Of a DNA stretch of 64,000 nucleotides, positions 1 through 6,393 are shown in pieces. This DNA is from an uncultured Oscillospiraceae bacterium (GTDB taxonomy: Bacteria > Bacillota > Clostridia > Oscillospirales > Oscillospiraceae). A program made the position numbers and the translations under genes. Below the pieces are notes generated by a model that ran no database searches, had not been told where the DNA came from, and saw nothing but the letters and a program-made list of their open reading frames with translations. The stretch's first letter is position 1; the number at the start of each line of letters is the position of its first letter. The stretch is from assembly GCA_910587785.1 (NCBI GenBank), contig CAJUOA010000001.1, positions 11,878-75,877 on the forward strand, in the 5' to 3' direction.

Positions 1-2
1 CC

Positions 3-95
3 GAACACTCCTGGGACTGCCCCTGCCACGGCTCCCGCTTCCGGGAGGACGGGAAGCTCATCGAGGGGCCCGCCACGGATGACCGGCATTCATAG
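3..95 (+). CDS. Rieske [2Fe-2S] protein, C-terminal fragment
   Basis: The last 30 residues of a gene that begins before the window. They read EHSWDCPCHGSRFREDG..IEGPA, the second half of a Rieske cluster site (C-P-C-H-G-S), where Cys and His ligate the second iron. In Clostridia such a tail commonly ends FAD-dependent oxidoreductases, so the whole protein may be one; this is inference because only the tail is visible. The stop codon TAG lies inside a TAGGGGCGG repeat that also occurs elsewhere in the window. Confidence 0.75.
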   Translation, partial: EHSWDCPCHGSRFREDGKLIEGPATDDRHS

Positions 96-208
96 GGGCG
101 GATATCATCTGCCGCTGCGGCCCCTGCGCCGCCCCGCCTTATCTTTCCCCCCGCCCCTGCCGATAGATTAGTAAAAGGTCTGCCGGAAGGCCGGAAGGAG
201 GCATCATC
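96..208. repeat. Copy of the GTAGGGGCGG repeat family, then leader
   Basis: Immediately after the Rieske stop the sequence TAGGGGCGGATATCATC matches the 5' part of the element at 29296. The rest is GC-rich and ends with GGAAGGAGG, the ribosome binding site of the next gene. No clear promoter is seen. Confidence 0.5.
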
Positions 209-3200
209 ATGGACGCATTGACCATACGGAGGATGAGGGGGCAGGTGCCGGTACAGCCCGCGGCGGTGAAGACATCGAAAACGGCCCCCAGCACTGCGGC
301 GCAGAGGACGGCCCGGCCCGGGGTGACGGTCTCCGCCGCCCTGGGGGAGCTCCTGAGCCGGAGCGGGCAGATCGAGTCCCGGTACCGGGAGGACCGGCGC
401 ACCCTGCAAACCGGGGAGGCGGTGCTCAGCAAGGTCCGGGACGCCCTGGGGCGCATGGCGGAGCTTGCGGAGAAGGCGGCGGGGGACGGGGACATCGACC
501 GGGACGCCCTGCAGGCCGGGCTGGAGCGCCTCACGGACGAGGTGGAGCGGATGCTCACCGGGGCTTTTGCGGGGAAGACGCCCCTCTTCCTGGACGAGGG
601 CGCGGAGCCCGGCGGCGGGGTGGAGGCCCTGCTCAGGGCGGTGTTCTCGGAGGCGTCCGCCGGGACGGAGGCGGCCCGGTCCCTGCCGGAGTGGCTGGTC
701 CGGGGCCTCACGGCGGGGGAGCTCACCCCCGAGCGCATCCGGGAGGCCCTGGGGCTGGACCCGTCCGCAGGGGCGGAGGAGATTTTCGCCGCCCTCGCGA
801 AGCGCCCCCTGGAGGACGAGACGGCGGGGTATCTCGCGGCGCTGTACCTGGGGGCGGTGATCGCCGGGGGGACCGCTTCTCCGGACCCGTCGGAGGCCCT
901 GGAGGGCCTGCGCCAGCTCCTGGAGAAGATCGCCTCCGGCGTGGAGCCGGACGCGGCGGTGGAGGAGCTGACCGGCGGGGCGTTCACGGGACTGGAGGAC
1001 TTTTCGGAGCAGTTCACGGGCCTCACGGCCCCGGGCCTGCGGCAGTTCCTGCTGGACCTCCTCGCGCCGGAGATGGGGAGCCCGGAGGCCCCGGTCCTCT
1101 CGGGGATGCCCCTCATGAACCTCCTGGCGGGGATGGAGGGGGTGCGGCTGGACCTGCTGATGGGCCTCCTCACGGCCCTCCAGAGCGGGGAGAGCGCCCC
1201 GGCGGCTGGAGACCCGGCGGCAAATCCAGAGGCCCAGGCGGCCCTCCAGACCGCCCAGGCGGCCCAGGCGGCGTCCGGAACGGCCCCTGACGCGCCCTCC
1301 GCCCCGGTGACAGTGGCGCAGATGGGGAACATGCAGGTCATAGGCCGGGACCTCTCCGGCGTAGCCTTCGACGAGGCCACAGGCGTGCTGACCGTGGGCG
1401 GAAGCGCCGACGTGGTCCTCCAAGGCACGGACCGGGGGGAGCAGGCCGTGGTGGTGACGGGTTCCGGGACGGTGACGTTCCAGGACGCCGCCGCCTCCAA
1501 GGTGACGGTCCTCTCCCCGGAGGCGCGTATCCACAGCACAGGGACCAGCTTCCTCTGGGAGCTGACGTTGGCAAAGGGCACCACCCTCACCCTGGGCGGC
1601 GGCGGGACCCTGCGCCTGGGGACGGTCCGGGCGGACGGGAGCAATACCCTGCGCCTCACCGGCGGCGCGGTCATCGCCGAGGCCCGGGAGGGGGAGGAGA
1701 GCGCCCCCCTCACCGTGCCCGTGGTCATCGACGGCCCGGTGTCCTTCGCGGCCCGGGCGTATCAGGTGACAGACCCGGCGGGGAGGGCCCTGGAGCCCTT
1801 CGACGTGATCTGGAAGGCCATGCTCCCGGGGTTCCGGTCCCTCTCGGACCTGGCCCTGAACGGCCACCACACCCGCTTAGCCCTCCTGAACGCCGAGCCG
1901 CCGGACCCCCTGCGGCTGTGGCTTCTCAAGGGGGACCTCTCGGCCCACGGCTACCCGGCCCACGGGCTGGTCCTCCGGGGCCGGGACGCCTCGGGGCGGG
2001 TCCACACCCGCTACGCCTACCTCCAGTGGAGCCAGGGGGGCGGCGGCTTTGAGGAGACGGCCATGTATCCGAACCCCTTCACCGTCACCGGCGGGGAGGA
2101 GGGCACGGACTGGGTCTACGAATCGGAGAGCCACACCCTGCGCATCCTGACGGACCAGGTGACGGCCCTCTCCGGCGGCGCGGGCACGGACCGGCGGCGG
2201 GAGCCCTTCAGCGGACGCGTCGCCCTGGCCGACGGCATCGGGGCGCTGTCGCTGACCCTGGGGGGCGTGGCGTGCCGGGTGGAGACGGGCCGGGCCTTCG
2301 ACCTGGGGGCGGACAACGCGGTGACGCTCCTGCTCCAGGGGGGCACGGAGAGTATCTTTGAGAGCGGCCCGGGCCACGCGGGCATCACCCTGGGCGCGGG
2401 CACCACGCTGACCATCGACCGGGCCGAGGCCAAGGGCAGCGGCGTGGAGCCGGGGACGCTCACGGCCACCGGCGGCGACGGGGGAGCGGGCATCGGCCGG
2501 GACGCCTCCGCCGGGAAGGAGCGCACCGGGAGCATCCGCATCCTGGGCGGCGCGGTGACGGCTGCGGGGTCCGGCGGAGGCGCGGGCATCGGCGCGGGGA
2601 GGCGGGGGGCCATGGGCTCTGTGACCATCTCCGGCGGCACGGTGTTCTCCGCAGGGGAGACCGGCGGCGCGGGCATCGGCGGCGCACTGGGGGCCCCTGT
2701 GGGGGACATCCGCATCGACGGCGGCACCGTGGACGCCACGGCCCATTTCCACGCGGCGGCCATCGGGGCCGGGGTCCAGGGGGAGAGCGGGGACATCCAT
2801 ATCACCGGCATGGCCCGCATTGCCCGGGCCCAGGGGGGCGACCCGGGGGCGGACATCGGCGCATGTCTCTTCGGGCGGTGCGGCCGGGTGGTGATCTCCG
2901 GGGGCGCGGACATCGGCCGGGCGCGGCTCCGCACGGAATCCGGCATCCCCCTCCAGATCGGGGCGGACACGGTGACCCTGCCGCAGTTTAGGCTGTCGGC
3001 CAGGGCCCTGCGCCTGCGGAAGATGTCCCTCGCGGCCCAGGACGCGGCCCGCGCGGCCCAGGACATCCTGGACGCGGACTGCCAGTGGGTAACCCAGATC
3101 CAGGCGGCCTACGGGGCGCTGTACCGCCAGCTGGAGCGGGGCATTGGAGGCTTCCGCTCCCAGCGGCCCGAGGAGGCGGCGGGCCCAATCCGGGGCGTCC

Positions 3201-3316
3201 AGGCGGCGGGGGCGCTCCTCTCGGAGATGCGCCAGGCCATCCCCAGGCCGGAGAGCCAGGCCATGAGCACCCACGGGCGGCGGGGGATGGAGGAGGCCCG
3301 GCAGCTCCTGGGGTGA
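209..3316 (+). CDS. Flagellin-like protein with internal beta-helix domain
   Basis: A 1035-aa protein of unknown role. Residues about 45-130 are helical and match the flagellin N-terminal D1 pattern (LQTGEAVLSKV..ALGRMAELAEKAA, then ALQAGLERLTDEVERM). Residues about 929-985 match the flagellin C-terminal helix (SLAAQDAARAAQDILDA, then an AYGALYRQLERGI segment), and the chain ends in ARQLLG, like flagellin's LLQLL. Between them lie a helical region to about 320 and a long beta-rich part from about 370. From about 745 to 895 it carries repeated GGAGIG...G.I.I.GGTV.A units typical of right-handed beta-helices and carbohydrate-binding DUF4353-type proteins. There is no signal peptide, which fits flagellin-type export. 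The start has GGAAGGAGG 6 nt upstream. No other flagellar gene is in the window. It could be a non-motility surface protein built on a flagellin shell. Confidence 0.7.
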   Translation: MDALTIRRMRGQVPVQPAAVKTSKTAPSTAAQRTARPGVTVSAALGELLSRSGQIESRYREDRRTLQTGEAVLSKVRDALGRMAELAEKAAGDGDIDRDALQAGLERLTDEVERMLTGAFAGKTPLFLDEGAEPGGGVEALLRAVFSEASAGTEAARSLPEWLVRGLTAGELTPERIREALGLDPSAGAEEIFAALAKRPLEDETAGYLAALYLGAVIAGGTASPDPSEALEGLRQLLEKIASGVEPDAAVEELTGGAFTGLEDFSEQFTGLTAPGLRQFLLDLLAPEMGSPEAPVLSGMPLMNLLAGMEGVRLDLLMGLLTALQSGESAPAAGDPAANPEAQAALQTAQAAQAASGTAPDAPSAPVTVAQMGNMQVIGRDLSGVAFDEATGVLTVGGSADVVLQGTDRGEQAVVVTGSGTVTFQDAAASKVTVLSPEARIHSTGTSFLWELTLAKGTTLTLGGGGTLRLGTVRADGSNTLRLTGGAVIAEAREGEESAPLTVPVVIDGPVSFAARAYQVTDPAGRALEPFDVIWKAMLPGFRSLSDLALNGHHTRLALLNAEPPDPLRLWLLKGDLSAHGYPAHGLVLRGRDASGRVHTRYAYLQWSQGGGGFEETAMYPNPFTVTGGEEGTDWVYESESHTLRILTDQVTALSGGAGTDRRREPFSGRVALADGIGALSLTLGGVACRVETGRAFDLGADNAVTLLLQGGTESIFESGPGHAGITLGAGTTLTIDRAEAKGSGVEPGTLTATGGDGGAGIGRDASAGKERTGSIRILGGAVTAAGSGGGAGIGAGRRGAMGSVTISGGTVFSAGETGGAGIGGALGAPVGDIRIDGGTVDATAHFHAAAIGAGVQGESGDIHITGMARIARAQGGDPGADIGACLFGRCGRVVISGGADIGRARLRTESGIPLQIGADTVTLPQFRLSARALRLRKMSLAAQDAARAAQDILDADCQWVTQIQAAYGALYRQLERGIGGFRSQRPEEAAGPIRGVQAAGALLSEMRQAIPRPESQAMSTHGRRGMEEARQLLG

Positions 3317-3346
3317 CGGGGCCGCGCGGCGCGTTTTCGTCTTTTT

Positions 3347-3397
3347 GCCTCTTCTCCGGGGCCCCTTGAGGGGGCCCCGGGGAAGAGGCTTTTCTTT
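3347..3397 (+). terminator. Rho-independent terminator after the flagellin-like gene
   Basis: A 19-bp stem with one G-T pair (GCCTCTTCTCCGGGGCCCC and its complement) around the loop TTGAG, followed by TTTTCTTTTTC. Confidence 0.85.
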
Positions 3398-3444
3398 TTC
3401 TTTCTCTTTCTCCTGCTCTTCTTCTTTCTCTTACTCTTTTTCTT
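3389..3444. other. Polypyrimidine tract
   Basis: 56 nt with only two purines (G3415, A3433) on the plus strand, directly after the terminator stem. No gene is supported here; the lysine/arginine-rich frame on the other strand is a composition artefact. Confidence 0.6.
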
Positions 3445-3672
3445 AGCTGATTTTGCCAAGCAAAAAGCCGTCCGGCTTTTGGGCGATGGGGAGCGTTGGA
3501 ACCGGGAGGCGCTGGGGCGCTAAGCGTTGAGGGGGAGGGGAGGTGTTTCTGCATAGGAGCGGAAAAGGCCCTTTGCGGGACGGGGGCGTGCACCGTCCGG
3601 AGAAAAATTTGGGGGCGGCGGGGGATGGAGGGGTGCAACGGGGAACCGCGCATCCGCCCGCAAAACTCCCTC

Positions 3673-3701
3673 TTGCCTCCGCCGCCCGGAGCGGGTATAA
3701 T
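3673..3701 (+). promoter_or_regulatory. Sigma-A-type promoter for the DUF3786 gene
   Basis: TTGCCT, 17-nt spacer, TATAAT, 34 nt upstream of the start codon. Confidence 0.75.
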
Positions 3702-3735
3702 AGGGGGCGAAAACCATCGACGGAAGGAGCACACT

Positions 3736-4344
3736 ATGGAAGTCGTCAACAACAAAGAGGGCAGGCCCCTGGAGCACTACCTGGGCCTCTACCAGGCAGG
3801 GGAAGCGGCGGAGATGTCCGCCCGGTGCGGCCTAACCTGGGACGGAGAGGCATTCACCATCGTCTTTCTGGGGGAGACGTACCGGGCGGCCCACCCCGGT
3901 TTCGCCATCGAGGGCCCCCGGGAGCTGACGGACCCGGAGCGGATCCTGTTTTTGCGCTACCTCCTGGACGGGCAGAAGGCCGAACCCCTGGGCACGTTCC
4001 TCACCTACCGGGAGCTCCCCTGGGGGGAGGTGTACCTCCAGCAGTTCACGGGGCGGTGCATCAAGCGCTTTGCCTTCAGCTACGGATCCTGCCCGGAGAA
4101 GCTGGAGAAAATCATGGCCCGTCTGCCCGCGCGGCCCTGCCCCCAGAGCGACGCCGGGTGGGATGTGGAGCTGATGCCGGGGCTGACCATCCGGTTCCTG
4201 CTGTGGCTGGGGGACGAGGAGTTCCCGCCCAACGGACAGATTTTGTTTTCCGATAATTTCCGCTATGCCTTCACCGCCGAGGACCTGGCCAACGCGGGGG
4301 ATATCGTGCTGACCCGGATGAAGAAGCTGGGCGCGGCGCTGTAG
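3736..4344 (+). CDS. DUF3786 domain-containing protein
   Basis: A 202-aa soluble protein. The sequence (YLGLYQAGEAAEMSARCGL near the N-terminus, the FLRYLLDG segment near 80, FPPNGQILFSDNFRYAF near 170) fits DUF3786, an uncharacterised family of anaerobic bacteria. The start is the ATG preceded by GGAAGGAG and the promoter just upstream; the open frame extends further 5' but without a usable site. It is followed after 8 nt by a small membrane protein, so the two are probably co-transcribed. No function can be assigned. Confidence 0.75.
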   Translation: MEVVNNKEGRPLEHYLGLYQAGEAAEMSARCGLTWDGEAFTIVFLGETYRAAHPGFAIEGPRELTDPERILFLRYLLDGQKAEPLGTFLTYRELPWGEVYLQQFTGRCIKRFAFSYGSCPEKLEKIMARLPARPCPQSDAGWDVELMPGLTIRFLLWLGDEEFPPNGQILFSDNFRYAFTAEDLANAGDIVLTRMKKLGAAL

Positions 4345-4352
4345 GGGGAAAC

Positions 4353-4622
4353 GTGATGTCAGCTGTTATGTTTTTTCTGACAGTCGTCCTGATGCTGGGC
4401 GTGGTCATCAGCCTCTTCCACCGGACGGCGGTCTTTCTGCCGCTGCTGGGGTTTGTGAGTACCTTTTTCGCGGGGTATCTGGGGAGCGCCCTCCTGGGCA
4501 CGGCCCTGAACTGGCCCGACGCGGGGGCCATCGCGGCTGTGTCCACCATGGGGGCGTTCATCCTGTGGGCCCTCCGGCACCCGAAGCCGCCGGAGAAGGA
4601 CGGGGAACGGAGGGACGGTTGA
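4353..4622 (+). CDS. Small integral membrane protein
   Basis: 88-89 aa with three predicted membrane segments (about residues 5-20, 28-50 and 60-76) and a charged tail PKPPEKDGERRDG. Start is GTG 4353 or ATG 4356, after a GGGGGAAA site. It probably forms an operon with the DUF3786 gene 8 nt upstream. Topology is loosely like small YeaQ/GlsB-type proteins, but I do not recognise the family. Confidence 0.6.
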   Translation: MMSAVMFFLTVVLMLGVVISLFHRTAVFLPLLGFVSTFFAGYLGSALLGTALNWPDAGAIAAVSTMGAFILWALRHPKPPEKDGERRDG

Positions 4623-4656
4623 CCGGTGCGCCGCCGCGGCGCGGAAAGGAGCCCCC

Positions 4657-4844
4657 ATGCGCATCTGGATCAGCGGCGCTTTCGGCGCGGGCAAGACATC
4701 GGCCGCCTCCGGGCGGAGGGGGTGGACGTGCGCCACATGGTCCTCTGCGCAAGCCGGGAGACCCTTTTGAAGCGCCTGCGCAGGCGGAACCTGGGCCTGG
4801 ACCCCCTCGGGCGGGAGGTGTTCGCCGTGGAGCACATCCGGTAG
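4657..4844 (+). pseudogene. Remnant of P-loop AAA kinase (tunicamycin-resistance-like)
   Basis: A good start (AAAGGAG, then ATG) leads into MRIWISGAFGAGKTSA, a Walker A P-loop typical of small AAA/kinase-like proteins of the tunicamycin-resistance type. The frame then fails. In another frame, from about 4705, the C-terminal part continues as RAEGVDVRHMVLCASRETLL followed by KRLRRR, which matches the end of the same family. About 80-100 residues of the middle are missing, so this is a deleted, frameshifted remnant. Confidence 0.65.
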
Positions 4845-4873
4845 GCGGCGGAAAAATTTTCCTCACAAAGAAC

Positions 4874-4902
4874 TTGCAATCCGGGCCGGGATGGTGTATG
4901 AT
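4874..4902 (+). promoter_or_regulatory. Promoter of the THF-riboswitch transcript
   Basis: TTGCAA, 17-nt spacer, TATGAT. It places the transcription start about 30 nt before the riboswitch aptamer. Confidence 0.8.
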
Positions 4903-4940
4903 GTCCCTGTCTCCCGGAGAGGAGGCTTCAAAATGGAATT

Positions 4941-5045
4941 GGTAGAGTAGGCATTGCACGTAAAGCGGCAAGCGGCTGGGAAGTTGCCCTTGCATGAAAG
5001 GCCCCCAAGAAATAGGGCCTGCGATGAGATGCCGCATCCGCTGCC
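4941..5045 (+). promoter_or_regulatory. Tetrahydrofolate (THF) riboswitch aptamer, class I
   Basis: The sequence carries the conserved THF-riboswitch blocks in order: GGTAGAGTAG at the 5' end, CACGTAAAG, GGGAAGTTGCC and GCCGCATCCGCTGCC at the 3' end. Helices are visible: P1 GGTAG/CTGCC, P2 GGCAT (4950-4954)/ATGCC (5029-5033), P3 GGCAA/TTGCC, and P4 AGGCCC/GGGCCT closing a 10-nt loop. Known members bind reduced folates and usually repress folate transport or synthesis genes. Here it lies between a promoter and a terminator ahead of a putative metallopeptidase gene. Confidence 0.9.
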
Positions 5046-5060
5046 GGTCTGGATGTCTCA

Positions 5061-5117
5061 ATGCCAATTCACAGCCGCGGCCCATGGACGCCCCGGCGTG
5101 GTTGGCATATTTTTTTT
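5061..5117 (+). terminator. Riboswitch expression platform: intrinsic terminator
   Basis: A long stem (outer ATGCCAA/TTGGCAT, inner CAC/GTG and CCG/CGG pairs) followed by ATTTTTTTT. The segment CAATGCC (5059-5065), which overlaps its 5' arm, can instead pair with GGCATTG (4950-4956), the 5' strand of aptamer P2. Folate binding should therefore favour termination, an OFF switch. The ribosome binding site of the next gene starts right after the T-run. Confidence 0.85.
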
Positions 5118-5131
5118 GAGGAGGACGCGGT

Positions 5132-6142
5132 ATGGAGCTCCGGCTGGCCAGCATCCCGCCGATGCTGGAGTATGTATCAAGCCTGGGGAACGCCCCCGGG
5201 GACCTGGAGGCGGTGCGCCGCATCCTGGACCACCCGGACTACCGGTTCGAGGCCCGGCGCTACGGGCTGGACAGTCTGGACCATGTGGCGGATTACCTCT
5301 CCCGGCTGAAGGTCATCGACCCTTCGGACATCCCGGACCTGAGCCGGGACCACCGGAAGAACTCCCTGCGGGACAAGCATCAGCTGTGGCTGGACTGCGC
5401 CGCCAATCCGGAGAAATACCGGGACCGCCTGGAGCGGTTCAAGGCCCTCTTCACGGAGGACTTCCGCACGGAGATGCAGAGGCGGCTCGCGTCCATGTTC
5501 CCTGCGGGCACGGAGATGATCGAAGAGCCTGCGGTGATTTCCACCTTGAGCTTCGGGCAGTCCTTCGGCTACCCCCACGAGGGGAGCATCCACCTGGACT
5601 TATTCGGCGTCGAGCGCTACAGCACGATGGAGGAGCTCCCCGGCATCGTCCTCCACGAATTCCACCACCTCCAGATGCTGAAGCTCCGGGACGGGATGGG
5701 GGAGCTGACCCCGCTGGAGCTCTATATCCACTGGTTCTCCGGCGAGGGCTTGGCGGTGAAGTTCTGCAACAACGCCGAGGGCGTCCTCTCCCGGCGCATG
5801 GAGCCGGAGGCGGAGCCCAACCAGGGCATCCCCGAGATCGGGACGCTCAACGGGCACTTTGAGGAGCACTTCCGGCTCTTCAATGACACGGTCCGCCGCC
5901 TCGCCGCCGGGGAGCTGACGGAGGCTGACGTGGAGCGGCAGTTTGAGGAGTACTGGATGAACCCGTACCTCTACGGCCCGGAGATGCTTGCGCAAACCCC
6001 GGTCTACAGCTTCGGCAGCGAGCTCTACGGCGTGGTCTACGACGCCTTCGGCCTGGAGGAGCTCTACCGCTGCGTCCGGGAGCCCCTGGAGCTTCTGCGC
6101 CGCTTCAACGAGGCGGGGACGGGATACCGGATCGAGCTGTAG
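5132..6142 (+). CDS. Putative zinc metallopeptidase (HExxH) under THF riboswitch
   Basis: 336 aa, no signal peptide, so probably cytoplasmic. It contains HEFHH at residues 175-179, a HExxH zinc site, and a downstream acidic motif GEG with Glu205, spaced as in gluzincin-type peptidases. Overall it resembles DUF5700-like putative Zn-dependent proteases. The start has GAGGAGG 7 nt upstream, immediately after the riboswitch terminator, so expression should fall when THF is high. Downstream, 250 nt away, is fhs. A folate link (for example cleavage of a folate glutamate tail or p-aminobenzoyl-glutamate) is only an inference from the riboswitch and neighbours; substrate and activity are unknown. Confidence 0.7.
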   Translation: MELRLASIPPMLEYVSSLGNAPGDLEAVRRILDHPDYRFEARRYGLDSLDHVADYLSRLKVIDPSDIPDLSRDHRKNSLRDKHQLWLDCAANPEKYRDRLERFKALFTEDFRTEMQRRLASMFPAGTEMIEEPAVISTLSFGQSFGYPHEGSIHLDLFGVERYSTMEELPGIVLHEFHHLQMLKLRDGMGELTPLELYIHWFSGEGLAVKFCNNAEGVLSRRMEPEAEPNQGIPEIGTLNGHFEEHFRLFNDTVRRLAAGELTEADVERQFEEYWMNPYLYGPEMLAQTPVYSFGSELYGVVYDAFGLEELYRCVREPLELLRRFNEAGTGYRIEL

Positions 6143-6214
6143 CGCGCGCCCTGCGATTTGTGCGAATTAGCGAATTCCTACAAGAAACTGAAAAAACTTT
6201 GTCCGAGTTGCCCC

Positions 6215-6243
6215 TTGTCAAGGGGGAGGAAATTTGATAAGAT
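6215..6243 (+). promoter_or_regulatory. Probable fhs promoter
   Basis: TTGTCA, 17-nt spacer, TAAGAT, about 150 nt upstream of fhs. Confidence 0.6.
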
Positions 6244-6393
6244 TTTAACGAAAGGGCGGAGAGCCCTCCGCCGCGGCGAGGCCGCGGGCTGACTTCGTTA
6301 TTGGCGCCGGGGTCGCGGACGATTGAAGCGCGGCGTCAAAATATAAATTTTCCCGGGGGTGGTCAAAGATCCCGGGAAACAAGGAGGATTCCT
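6244..6393 (+). promoter_or_regulatory. Structured 5' leader of fhs, class unknown
   Basis: Contains an outer AACGAA/TTCGTT helix (about 6247-6298) enclosing GGCGGA/TCCGCC and GCGGC/GCCGC hairpins, and then a TTTCCCGGG/CCCGGGAAA hairpin just before the AAGGAGG of fhs. The conserved blocks of ZTP, THF or T-box leaders are absent. It may regulate translation, but this is inference. Confidence 0.4.

Noticed and set aside
3109..3459. Lysine/arginine-rich frame (KKKSKRKKKSRRKRKKKK) on the minus strand
   Set aside because: Caused by the polypyrimidine tract; no conserved features and it overlaps a terminator.
4941..5045. Lysine riboswitch, suggested by GGTAGAG
   Set aside because: The later lysine-aptamer blocks are missing, while every THF block is present in order.
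6244..6393. ZTP riboswitch before fhs
   Set aside because: The conserved CCGCCTGGGC block and its partner are absent.
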